Below, piece by piece: positions 33,067-41,215 of a stretch of DNA of 64,000 nucleotides. The stretch covers positions 4,216,001 to 4,280,000 of the forward strand of contig NZ_LT670817.1 in the NCBI RefSeq assembly GCF_900129425.1, given 5' to 3'. The notes under the pieces were generated by a model. It made no database searches. It was given only the letters and a program-made list of their open reading frames with translations, and was not told where the DNA came from. Within the stretch, counting starts at the first letter, position 1. Each line of letters opens with the position of its first letter. The translations under genes and the position numbers were made by a program. This DNA comes from Bradyrhizobium erythrophlei. Its GTDB lineage: Bacteria; Pseudomonadota; Alphaproteobacteria; Rhizobiales; Xanthobacteraceae.

Positions 33067-34809
33067 ATGGCCATGGATGAGATAGTCGGCGGATCTTCGG
33101 AAGTGTCCTGCGACGTGCTCGTGATCGGCGGCGGCACCGCTGGACCGATGGCGGCGTTGAAGGCAAAGCTAGAAAATCCGAAGGCGAATGTCGTTCTCCT
33201 GGAGAAGGCGAACGTCAAGCGCTCGGGCGCCATCTCGATGGGGATGGATGGGCTGAACAACGCCGTCATTCCCGGCTATGCGACGCCCGAGCAATACACC
33301 AAGGAAATCACGATTGCGAACGACGGCATCGTCGACCAGAAGGCGGTCTATAAATACGCACAGAATTGCTACAATATAATCGAAGAACTCGACAGTTTCG
33401 GCATTCGCTTTCTCAAGAATGAGAATGGCGACTACGCGGTCAAGAAGGTGCACCACATCGGCACCTACGTCCTTCCGATGCCGAATGGCGATACCGTGAA
33501 GAAGGCGCTCTACCGCCAGCTTCGGCGCGCCCGGATCCTGATTTCGAACCGCTACATGGCAACGCGGTTACTCACCTCGAGCGACGGGCGCGTGGCCGGT
33601 GCGATCAGCGTCAACACGCGTACCGCGGAACTCCTCGTCATCAAGGCGAAGGCCGTCATCCTGTGCATGGGCGCCGCCGGCCGCCTTGGTCTGCCGACCT
33701 CGGGCTACATGTTCGGGACTTACGAGAACGCCGCCAATTCCGGCGACGGTTACGCGATGGCCTATCATGCGGGCGCTGCGCTCGCGAACCTCGAATGTTT
33801 CCAGATCAATCCGCTGATCAAGGATTACAACGGACCCGCCTGCGCATATGTCGCGGGGCCGTTCGGCGCGTTCACGGCGAATAACGAGGGATCGCGGTTC
33901 ATCGAGTGCGACTACTGGTCGGGCCAGATGATGCTCGAATTCTATAACGAGCTGCTCTCGGGCAAGGGTCCGGTATTCCTCCAGCTAAAACATCTTCACG
34001 AGAAGACGATCGAGGAGATCGAGTCGACGCTCCACAAGGTCGAACGGCCGACGCGCGGACTGTTCCAGAAGGGGCGGGGCAACGACTACCGCACGGAATC
34101 GATCGAGATGCACATCTCCGAGATCGGCTTTTGCTCTGGCCACAGCGCATCCGGCGTGTTCGTCGACGACTTCGCGCGCACGACGGTGCCCGGGCTTTAC
34201 GCCGCCGGTGACATGGCAAGCGTCCCGCACAACTACATGCTGGGTGCGTTCACCAACGGATCTGTTGCCGGCATCGATGCGATGGAATTTGCCCAAAACC
34301 ACGACTTCGCGGAGTTCGATGTCGCCGACGTCGCCAGGGAGCACGACCGTGTGATGGCGCCGACCAAGCGCGAGGACGGCATCCCTCCGAACCAGATCGA
34401 GTACAAGGCGCGCCGCCTGGTCAACGACTATCTGCAGCCGCCGAAGGTCACGCGCAAGTTCGAACTCGGCCAGCGTCGCCTTACGGAGGTGCGGGAGGAT
34501 ATGGAGCAGCGCATGATCGCGCGCAACTCGCACGAATTGCTGCGCGCGCTCGAGACCCAGTCGATCCTCGATTGCGCCGACATGGCGGCCCACGCCTCGC
34601 TGTACCGCGAGGAAAGCCGCTGGGGCCTCTATCACCTCCGAACCGACTTTCCGGAGAAGGATAACGAGAACTGGTTCTGCCACACGCTTCTGAGCAAGAA
34701 GAACGGCAAGATGACCTGCGAGAAGCGGGCCGTGCAGCCCTACGTGGTGCCGATCGCCGATGACGAGAAGGACCTCTACGACAAGCAGCGCATCCGCGCC
34801 AGCGCCTGA
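33067..34809 (+). CDS. AprA/fumarate-reductase-like FAD flavoprotein
   Basis: 580 residues from the ATG at 33067, preceded by aggagag. An N-terminal FAD-binding Rossmann motif (DVLVIGGGTAGPMAAL) and a C-terminal FAD motif (TTVPGLYAAGDMASVPHNYM) enclose a capping domain, as in the fumarate reductase/adenylylsulfate reductase alpha-subunit family. MHISEIGFCSGHSASGVFVD is the segment before the second FAD motif. The companion ferredoxin immediately downstream parallels the AprA-AprB pairing, but dissimilatory sulfur genes are absent here and the substrate is unknown. It probably reduces or oxidises a small sulfur- or nitrogen-containing compound taken up by the adjacent transporter (inference). 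Confidence 0.85.
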   Translation: MAMDEIVGGSSEVSCDVLVIGGGTAGPMAALKAKLENPKANVVLLEKANVKRSGAISMGMDGLNNAVIPGYATPEQYTKEITIANDGIVDQKAVYKYAQNCYNIIEELDSFGIRFLKNENGDYAVKKVHHIGTYVLPMPNGDTVKKALYRQLRRARILISNRYMATRLLTSSDGRVAGAISVNTRTAELLVIKAKAVILCMGAAGRLGLPTSGYMFGTYENAANSGDGYAMAYHAGAALANLECFQINPLIKDYNGPACAYVAGPFGAFTANNEGSRFIECDYWSGQMMLEFYNELLSGKGPVFLQLKHLHEKTIEEIESTLHKVERPTRGLFQKGRGNDYRTESIEMHISEIGFCSGHSASGVFVDDFARTTVPGLYAAGDMASVPHNYMLGAFTNGSVAGIDAMEFAQNHDFAEFDVADVAREHDRVMAPTKREDGIPPNQIEYKARRLVNDYLQPPKVTRKFELGQRRLTEVREDMEQRMIARNSHELLRALETQSILDCADMAAHASLYREESRWGLYHLRTDFPEKDNENWFCHTLLSKKNGKMTCEKRAVQPYVVPIADDEKDLYDKQRIRASA

Positions 34810-34841
34810 CGTTCCTGCGAACCCAGCAACAGGAGATAAAA

Positions 34842-35075
34842 ATGCCTCTCGCCAGTTACCAGACCTCCGTTCCGGTCGTCGTCGATGACGCCAAGTGCAT
34901 CGCTGACAAGGGCTGCACGGTATGCGTCGATGTTTGCCCGCTCGACGTGCTTCGCATCAGCGACATGACCGGCAAGGCCTATATGGCGTACGATGAATGC
35001 TGGTATTGCATGCCATGCGAGGCCGATTGCCCGACCGGCGCCGTTACCGTCAACATTCCCTATCTGTTGAGGTAG
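34842..35075 (+). CDS. two-cluster [4Fe-4S] ferredoxin (AprB-like short form)
   Basis: 77 residues with two four-cysteine sets: Cys19, 25, 28 and 32 (CIADKGCTVCVDVCP) and Cys53, 56, 59 and 63 (CWYCMPCEADCP). The wide first spacing and aromatic-rich second set resemble the ferredoxin part of AprB rather than classical 2[4Fe-4S] ferredoxins. It lies 32 bases after the flavoprotein gene and two bases before the HEAT-repeat gene, so the three form one operon. Likely the electron carrier between the Fpr at 32132 and the flavoprotein. Confidence 0.9.
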   Translation: MPLASYQTSVPVVVDDAKCIADKGCTVCVDVCPLDVLRISDMTGKAYMAYDECWYCMPCEADCPTGAVTVNIPYLLR

Positions 35076-35077
35076 AA

Positions 35078-36055
35078 ATGTCCAGCCCGTTCGAATCCTA
35101 CGATGATCTCGATGACGCGGACGAGCGTCTTCAGGCGGCAGATCCATCCGAGCGTCGCGTCGCAATCATTGCGCTCGGTCAATCCGGTGACCCGGTGGCC
35201 GTCGGACACCTCAGCAATATGGTCTTCGATCCCGATGCAGGTGTGCGCCAGCAGGTTGCAATGGCGCTCGGGGAATTCGATGGTCCGGAATCGGCTGCGG
35301 CGTTGGTGAGATTGCTGGTCGATCCCGAGCGGATTGTTGCATCGGCAGCCGCAGACAGCATGGCCGAACTGAAGGATCCCGCCTGCGCGGAAGCGATCCT
35401 GCCGCTGGTCAAGCACGGACATGCCTTCGTCCGCATGGGCGCGTTGCGTGCGCTTAAAGAGCTAAGGCGCAAGGATACGCTCAAGCCGGCGCTCGAAGCG
35501 TTGCAGGACAGCGACGCGGCGGTTCGCGTCCAGGCGGTCGGGGTGATCGGGTTTCTGAAGCTTGAAGAATCTATTCCGGCGTTGACTGCATCGACTGCCG
35601 ACTCCGACGCGCATGTCAGGCGCGCGGCGGTCAGCGCGCTTGCCTTTTCCCAGATGAAGCCCGCGGCCGAATCGATCACCCGGGCGCTCAAGGACGACGA
35701 CTGGATGGTTCGGGAGATGGCCGCGGAAACGCTCGGTATCAACGCTAACGGACTGTTTGCCGCAGACCAGTTGATTGCGGCCTTGTCGGATGATTTCTGG
35801 CAGGTGCGTCTCAAGGCGATCCGAAGCCTCGGCAAGATGAAGGTTGATCGGGCGGTCGGGCCGATCGGCGGTTGCATTACCCACGAACAGGCCAATTTGC
35901 GAAAAGAGGCGGCCGCGGCGCTGGGCGAGATTGCCAATACGGCCGCCGAGCCGTTTCTCGCGCTGGTGGTGAATGATTCCGATCCGGAAGTACGGAAGAA
36001 TTCACGCTGGGCGCTCCAGCAGATCGCTGCAAGGAAGGCGAAGACGAACTCCTGA
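35078..36055 (+). CDS. HEAT-repeat protein
   Basis: 325 residues built almost entirely of HEAT/PBS-lyase-like repeats of about 30 residues, for example GDPVAVGHLSNMVFDPDAGV, RQQVAMALGEFDGPESAAAL, AVRVQAVGVIGFLKLEESIP and EVRKNSRWALQQIAA. There is no lyase signature, so it should act as a protein-binding scaffold or a cofactor-insertion helper. It follows the ferredoxin gene with a two-base gap, which implies translational coupling and a direct role with the AprA-like/ferredoxin pair. Confidence 0.85.
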   Translation: MSSPFESYDDLDDADERLQAADPSERRVAIIALGQSGDPVAVGHLSNMVFDPDAGVRQQVAMALGEFDGPESAAALVRLLVDPERIVASAAADSMAELKDPACAEAILPLVKHGHAFVRMGALRALKELRRKDTLKPALEALQDSDAAVRVQAVGVIGFLKLEESIPALTASTADSDAHVRRAAVSALAFSQMKPAAESITRALKDDDWMVREMAAETLGINANGLFAADQLIAALSDDFWQVRLKAIRSLGKMKVDRAVGPIGGCITHEQANLRKEAAAALGEIANTAAEPFLALVVNDSDPEVRKNSRWALQQIAARKAKTNS

Positions 36056-36384
36056 TCCCAAGACACTTGTCGGCGGCGTCTAGGTCACACCCGAGGGCTG
36101 ACGATAGCGTGGATACTGCCACACTTCGGCGCGGACGCAGTCGGCCAGTGCACGCTCTTGGGCAGCAAGCGAAAAGCTCGCCTTCCGCACGACTGTCGCG
36201 AAAAGTCGAAGCAGAGGTAGGCTCAAGGACACAACTTTCCTCCTATCGGGTCAGTATCGGACTAATCCATCTCTTTAATTGAGAGAAATGGCCTTTCGGA
36301 GCGATCCGATCATCAACAGAAGAACAGTGCTGACCTGCTCTGAAATGTCCGCTTATCGGGTGACAGGAAGGGGGCGCGCTGCCC
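36056..36384. other. intergenic stretch, nothing recognised
   Basis: About 330 bases after the HEAT-repeat gene. No ORF or hairpin stands out; bases 36330-36350 (tgaaatgtccgcttatcggg) recall fragments of the dispersed repeat noted elsewhere. Confidence 0.4.
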
Positions 36385-36618
36385 TGCAGGATCACCGACG
36401 ATTTTAGCAATGCGCTGCAGTACTGCCGGTTGAAGGCATATTTTCATCTTGCGCGGCGAGGAGGGGCCCAATGCGGCTATGAGAAGCTGCTGATCGAGCA
36501 GCGCGCCGACGCGCAGCGCAAAGCAATCGAAAAGATCCGGCGCGAATATAGCGAAACCGAAGTCGCGACTGACCTCAATGTGTCGGTGTCCGATCTTCGC
36601 AAGGGAGCAAGCGTTTAG
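36385..36618 (+). pseudogene. N-terminal fragment resembling TM0106-family RecB-like nuclease
   Basis: The plus strand reads CRITDDFSNALQYCRLKAYF then HLARRGGAQCGYEKLLIEQR and EKIRREYSETEVATDLNVSV. The opening (ITDD...NALxYCRxKAYxxL) resembles the N-terminus of TM0106-type RecB-family putative nucleases. The frame closes after about 78 residues without the nuclease core and begins without a normal start codon. The family call is tentative. Confidence 0.35.
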
Positions 36619-36695
36619 CGCGGGCGGGCGACACAATGGCCGCGGAAGCCGAGTGACCGGTTGAGCCGGCTGCGCAAAGCAATGGCGCGCAACAA

Positions 36696-37022
36696 ATGGA
36701 ATTCACTCACGCCGCAGTGGCCGCTTATGTGGCGAGCGGCATGGCGGACGTAAGTTTCGGGGTCGAGGCTGCCGCTCGGCAATTCGGGCTCGATTTCGTC
36801 CGGCTGCTGACGGAAGATTATTTTTTCGTCTGCCGCCGCGCCTTTCTGGAAACCGAACCGATGCAGCGCATACTCGACATCATGAAGGGCAACGAGTTTC
36901 ACAAAGCCGTTGCCGATATTCCCGGTTATGTTGCGGCCGATACCGGATCGGTCAGCACCGTCCGGGAATTCCTGGACAGCGTAAATCCAAAGCCTGTCAC
37001 ATCCCGAAAGCGAAAGTCCTGA
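36696..37022 (+). pseudogene. C-terminal fragment of a PBP-like (molybdate-type) binding-domain regulator
   Basis: 108 residues: THAAVAAYVASGMADVSFGV, then EAAARQFGLDFVRLLTEDYF, PMQRILDIMKGNEFHKAV and DIPGYVAADTGSV. This is the second lobe of the PBP-like domain (PF12727 type) found in ModE-like or HTH regulators and molybdate-binding-like proteins. The first lobe and any DNA-binding domain are missing upstream, so it is a truncated remnant. Confidence 0.6.
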
Positions 37023-37047
37023 GCAAACCGCACGACGCGACAGCCCG

Positions 37048-37130
37048 AGGCAAGCATCACCTTGGTCGATCCGGCGCCCAGCGAGGTCCAAAGCAGATCG
37101 GGTCGCCTGGCAACAAGGTCATGTCGTGTT
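37048..37130 (-). pseudogene. short remnant of a second FAH-family gene
   Basis: The minus strand encodes HDMTLLPGDPICFG, and the DNA at 37066-37128 closely parallels 37243-37311 inside the intact FAH gene (HDMTLLPGDLICCGTSLGVG). Only this C-terminal motif survives, downstream of the intact gene. Confidence 0.5.
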
Positions 37131-37165
37131 CCTCGCGCAATGTTGTGCGATGAAGGTTGCGTCCT

Positions 37166-37945
37166 TTAACTTGCCTGCCTGAATTCGTTGGTCAGTTCGC
37201 CGATACCGTCGATCGCGACGGTGACCTTGTTGATCGGATCCTTCATCGATCCAACACCAAGAGATGTACCGCAGCAGATCAGGTCGCCCGGCAACAACGT
37301 CATGTCGTGCGAGATTTTGCTTACGAGCCGTTGTACGCTGAAGATCATGTCTGAAATCGGATACGATTGGCGCTCCTCGCCGTTCAGGATCGTCCGAACC
37401 ACGAGTTTCGCAGGATCGATCCCGGATGCGATGGCAGGCCCGAATGGACAAAAATCGTCGAAACCCTTGGCGCGGGCCCATTGCGCGAACGTGGCATCCC
37501 TGCTGATGATGTCGGCGGCCGTTATGTCGTTGACGCAGGTATAGCCATGAATAAAGGCATCGGCCTGATCGACCGAGACGCCGCTGCATCGGCGCCCAAT
37601 GACGATGGCGAGTTCACCTTCGTAGACGACCTTGCCCTCATAGGAGGTCGGTCGTTTTACGACTGCATTCGGCGCCGCGGCCGTCGTCGGGGCCTTCAGA
37701 AGGTAGAGCGGCTCGTCGGGTTCCCGGACATTCAATTTTGCAGCAAGCGCGTGAAAATTATTCCACAACGCGATGATCTTTGATGGTTCGCTCGGAGCCA
37801 TGAGTTCGACAGCGGACAAGGCGAGCCGCTGGCCGTTTGCCCATGACTTGCCGAACATCTCGCCGTCATGAACGCTAATCTCTGAATGTGAGATCGTTCC
37901 AAAGCCGGTTACGTCCTGGTGACGAAAACGAACCCAATGAGGCAC
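37166..37945 (-). CDS. fumarylacetoacetate hydrolase (FAH) family protein
   Basis: A 259-residue FAH-superfamily enzyme. The domain signature is visible: LWNNFHALAAKLN, YEGELAIVIGRRC with metal-binding glutamates, VNDITAADI and LLPGDLICCGTSLGVGSMKD. Members hydrolyse or decarboxylate acylpyruvates and related 2-oxo acids. The neighbours (ketopantoate-reductase-like protein, acyl-CoA ligase, oxalate/formate-type transporter) suggest a small carboxylic-acid catabolic route. The substrate cannot be specified. Confidence 0.88.
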   Translation of the reverse strand: MPHWVRFRHQDVTGFGTISHSEISVHDGEMFGKSWANGQRLALSAVELMAPSEPSKIIALWNNFHALAAKLNVREPDEPLYLLKAPTTAAAPNAVVKRPTSYEGKVVYEGELAIVIGRRCSGVSVDQADAFIHGYTCVNDITAADIISRDATFAQWARAKGFDDFCPFGPAIASGIDPAKLVVRTILNGEERQSYPISDMIFSVQRLVSKISHDMTLLPGDLICCGTSLGVGSMKDPINKVTVAIDGIGELTNEFRQAS

Positions 37946-38015
37946 GATAAGACCCCCCTGAAAAGATTAGCCATCGTTCCGATGATAACGTCTGCGGCTC
38001 GGTCGAGTGCCGCGT

Positions 38016-38990
38016 TTAGTAAAGACCAGCGATTTTGGCGCGTTGTGTTACGAGCGCCAGAACCGCGTCGATCGCCGGTGTTGGGATCTGCGTGAGACGC
38101 CCCATTTCCTGAACCACGGTGACAAGCGGATCAATCTCCATCGGGCGTCCGCGCTCAAGATCCTGCAGCATCGATGTCTTGTGGGCGCCGACTTTGCGTG
38201 CACCCTCGATACGTCGCTCGATGTCGACGCGGAATTTGACGCCGAAAGTCTCCGCGATGCTCTGCGTCTCCAGCATCATGGCTTTCGACAGGGCGCGCGT
38301 TGCCGGATCAGTACAGATCTTGTCTAAGGTCGCATGCGTCAGCGCGCTGATCGGATTGAAGCAGACATTGCCCCACAGCTTGAGCCAGATTTCGTCGCGG
38401 ATCCGGTCGAGGATAGGCGCCTGCAAACCGGCCTTGACGAACATCGCCGCGAGCCGTTCGACGTCCGTACTTCTTTCTCCAGAGGCTTCGCCGAGCGGAA
38501 AACGGTCGCCGTAGACATGACGGATGATGCCGGGCGCCTCGATCTCCGTCGCCGGATAGACGATGCAGCCGATCGCGCGCTCCGGACCCAATTCGCGCCA
38601 TTGCCGTCCGCCCGGATCGATGCTTTCAAGCGTCGACCCCTCGCACGCGTTACCGTGTTTGTAGAAGTACCAGTAGGGGATTCCGTTGACTGCGGTAACG
38701 ATCCGTGTGTGCGAAGCCAGCAGCGGCTGGATCGCTTCGATAACACTGGTGATCGAATGCGCCTTCAGGCAAATGATGACAAAATGCTGCGGTCCGAGCT
38801 CGGTGGGGTTGTCGGTGCAACGGGGATGCACCACGCGCTCTTCATCGCCGATCAGTAACTTGAGACCGTTGGCGCGCATCGCGGCGAGATGGGCGCCGCG
38901 CGCGACAAGGCTGACATCCGCTCCCGCCTGAGCCAGCTGCACACCGAGATAGCCGCCGATCGCGCCGGCGCCGTAAATGCAGATTTTCAT
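38016..38990 (-). CDS. ketopantoate reductase family (PanE/ApbA) oxidoreductase
   Basis: A 324-residue NADPH-dependent reductase: IYGAGAIGGYLGVQLAQAGA at the N-terminus is the nucleotide-binding loop, VARGAHLAAMRANGL follows, CLKAHSITSV is the third segment, LKLWGNVCFNPISALTHATL contains the catalytic lysine and the NPISALT motif, and DLERGRPMEIDPL supplies the C-terminal glutamate region. Its place among FAH and CoA-ligase genes suggests it reduces a different 2-oxo acid in a degradation pathway rather than making pantothenate (inference). Confidence 0.88.
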   Translation of the reverse strand: MKICIYGAGAIGGYLGVQLAQAGADVSLVARGAHLAAMRANGLKLLIGDEERVVHPRCTDNPTELGPQHFVIICLKAHSITSVIEAIQPLLASHTRIVTAVNGIPYWYFYKHGNACEGSTLESIDPGGRQWRELGPERAIGCIVYPATEIEAPGIIRHVYGDRFPLGEASGERSTDVERLAAMFVKAGLQAPILDRIRDEIWLKLWGNVCFNPISALTHATLDKICTDPATRALSKAMMLETQSIAETFGVKFRVDIERRIEGARKVGAHKTSMLQDLERGRPMEIDPLVTVVQEMGRLTQIPTPAIDAVLALVTQRAKIAGLY

Positions 38991-39033
38991 GCCGTTCTCC
39001 AGAAGCGGGGGGAGGAGTCATTCACAGGCACGC

Positions 39034-39918
39034 TCAGCCCTTAAGCACGTCGACCAGCGTCTTTCCGACACGCGCCGGCGAAGGAGAAACACGAATACCG
39101 GCGTCCTCCATCGCAGCGATCTTGGATTCTGCATCGCCCTTTCCGCCGGAGATGATCGCACCGGCGTGTCCCATGCGGCGGCCGGGCGGGGCGGCACGTC
39201 CGGCAATGAAGCCGACCATCGGCTTCTTGCGGCCGCGCTTCGCCTCGTCCTTGATGAATTGCGCGGCGTCTTCTTCCGAAGAGCCGCCGATCTCGCCGAT
39301 CATGATGATGGATTTGGTCGCGGGATCGGCCAGGAACAATTCAAGCATGGCAATGAAATCGGTGCCCTTGACCGGATCGCCGCCGATACCGACCGCGGTT
39401 GTCTGCCCGAGGCCTTCCGCAGTGGTCTGATAGACCGCCTCGTAGGTCAGCGTTCCCGAGCGGGAAACGATTCCGACGCTGCCCTTCTTGAAGATGTTGC
39501 CGGGCATGATTCCGATCTTGCACTCTCCGGCCGTCATCACCCCCGGGCAATTTGGACCGATTAGCCGTGATTTTGATCCGTCGAGCGCGCGGCTGACCTT
39601 GATCATGTCGGTCACCGGAATGCCCTCGGTGATGCAGACGATGAGCGGAATCTCGGCATCGATCGCTTCGCAGATCGCGTCCGCAGCGCCCGGTGGCGGG
39701 ACATAAATCACGCTCGCATCGGCGCCGGTTGTCTCCCGAGCTTCCGCCACGGTATCGAATACCGGCAGATCGAGATGTTTGGTACGCCCCTTGCCGGGCG
39801 ACGTGCCGCCGACGAGTTTGGTGCCGTAAAGCACCGCCTGCTCGGAGTGAAAGGTGCCGGTTTTGCCTGTGAAGCCCTGGCAGATGACCCTGGTATTGCT
39901 GTCAATCAGAATGGCCAT
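39034..39918 (-). CDS. sucD: succinate/malate-CoA ligase, alpha subunit
   Basis: A 294-residue CoA-ligase alpha subunit. AILIDSNTRVICQGFTGKTG is the CoA-binding Rossmann start, GPNCPGVMT and GIVSRSGTLTYEAV are family blocks, and MGHAGAIISGGKG carries the phosphohistidine. Malate-CoA ligase (MtkB) and SucD cannot be told apart by eye. Because it lies in an accessory cluster rather than with mdh/sucAB, a specialised acid substrate is plausible. Its ATG overlaps the beta-subunit stop by one base. Confidence 0.88.
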   Translation of the reverse strand: MAILIDSNTRVICQGFTGKTGTFHSEQAVLYGTKLVGGTSPGKGRTKHLDLPVFDTVAEARETTGADASVIYVPPPGAADAICEAIDAEIPLIVCITEGIPVTDMIKVSRALDGSKSRLIGPNCPGVMTAGECKIGIMPGNIFKKGSVGIVSRSGTLTYEAVYQTTAEGLGQTTAVGIGGDPVKGTDFIAMLELFLADPATKSIIMIGEIGGSSEEDAAQFIKDEAKRGRKKPMVGFIAGRAAPPGRRMGHAGAIISGGKGDAESKIAAMEDAGIRVSPSPARVGKTLVDVLKG

Positions 39919-41120
39919 TACGCGGCCTCCTTTCGTGTAGCTCTGACAATCTTTTGTGCGGCATCGTCGAGATCGTCCGCCGATACAACGTTGAGGCCGG
40001 ACTCCCTGATGACTTTTTTGCCGAGTTCGACATTGGTGCCTTCCAGACGCACGACCAGCGGCACGGCCAGGCCGACTTCGCGCACGGCCGCGACCACGCC
40101 TTCGGCGACGACGTCGCAGCGCATGATGCCGCCGAAAATATTGACCAGAATTCCCTGCACGTTGGGATCGGATGTGATGATTTTGAATGCGGCCGCAACC
40201 TTCTCCTTGGTCGCGCCTCCGCCGACGTCGAGGAAATTCGCCGGCGATGCACCATAGAGCTTGATAATATCCATGGTCGCCATCGCCAGACCGGCACCGT
40301 TGACCATGCAGCCGATCGTGCCTTCGAGCGCGATATAGTTGAGGTCGGATTTTGACGCTTCGATCTCCTTGCCGTCTTCTTCTGTCAGATCGCGCAGTTC
40401 GATCAGTTCGGCATGCCGATAGAGTGCGTTCGAATCGAAGCTGATCTTGGCATCGAGGCATCGCAGCTCGCCCTGCTTGGTAACCACCAGCGGGTTGATT
40501 TCGAGCATCGCCATGTCGGTGCCGATAAAGGCGCGATAGAGCTGCGCTGCGAGTTTCTCCGCCTGCTTGGCAAGATTGCCCTGGAGGCCGAGCGCGCGGG
40601 CGACGGCGCGTCCGTGATGCGCCATGACGCCGGTCGCGGGATCGACCGAGAAGGTCATGATCTTGTCGGGCGTGTCGTGTGCAACCTTTTCGATGTCCAT
40701 CCCGCCTGCGGTCGAGACCACAAAAGCAACGCGCGACGTCTCGCGATCGACCAGCATCGAGAGATAGAATTCCCGCTCGATGTCGCAGCCGTCCTCGATG
40801 TACAGGCGGTTGACCTGCTTACCGGCGGGACCGGTCTGCGCGGTGACGAGTGTGTTGCCGAGCATTTCCCTGGCGTACACAGCCACTTCTTCGATGGATT
40901 TGGCGAGCCGCACTCCGCCCTTGGCGTCGGCAGGCAATTCCTTGAATTTGCCCTTGCCGCGGCCGCCCGCATGGATTTGTGATTTCACGACGTATACCGG
41001 GCCCGGGAGCGCCTTCGCGGCAGTCATGGCTTCTTCGACCGAGAGTGCGGGCTGGCCTTCTGAAACTGGTGCGCCGAAGCTCGTCAGAATGGCCTTGCCC
41101 TGATATTCATGGATATTCAT
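39918..41120 (-). CDS. sucC: succinate/malate-CoA ligase, beta subunit
   Basis: 400 residues from the ATG at 41120, beginning MNIHEYQGKAILTSFGAPVS as in SucC/MtkA. An ATP-grasp domain (VVKSQIHAGGRGKGKFKEL, LEINPLVVTKQGELRCLDAK) is followed by the CoA-ligase domain (NFLDVGGGATKEKVAAAFKI, LVNIFGGIMRCDVVAEGVV). Together with the alpha subunit it makes an acyl-CoA from a dicarboxylate, ATP and CoA, or the reverse. It is translationally coupled to the downstream alpha subunit. Confidence 0.88.
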   Translation of the reverse strand: MNIHEYQGKAILTSFGAPVSEGQPALSVEEAMTAAKALPGPVYVVKSQIHAGGRGKGKFKELPADAKGGVRLAKSIEEVAVYAREMLGNTLVTAQTGPAGKQVNRLYIEDGCDIEREFYLSMLVDRETSRVAFVVSTAGGMDIEKVAHDTPDKIMTFSVDPATGVMAHHGRAVARALGLQGNLAKQAEKLAAQLYRAFIGTDMAMLEINPLVVTKQGELRCLDAKISFDSNALYRHAELIELRDLTEEDGKEIEASKSDLNYIALEGTIGCMVNGAGLAMATMDIIKLYGASPANFLDVGGGATKEKVAAAFKIITSDPNVQGILVNIFGGIMRCDVVAEGVVAAVREVGLAVPLVVRLEGTNVELGKKVIRESGLNVVSADDLDDAAQKIVRATRKEAA

Positions 41121-41215
41121 GCCGTTCCCTATTCTTGTATTTTGTATGCCAGTGCCGTGGAGAAAAAAGAGAGGTGCACGGAAGTCCACCTCGCCTGGAT
41201 TTCAAGTAGCGGCGT

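Noticed and set aside
39919..40461. 5' extension of the CoA-ligase alpha-subunit frame
   Set aside because: The extension is antisense-like, arginine-rich sequence overlapping the beta-subunit gene in another frame; the true alpha subunit starts at 39918.
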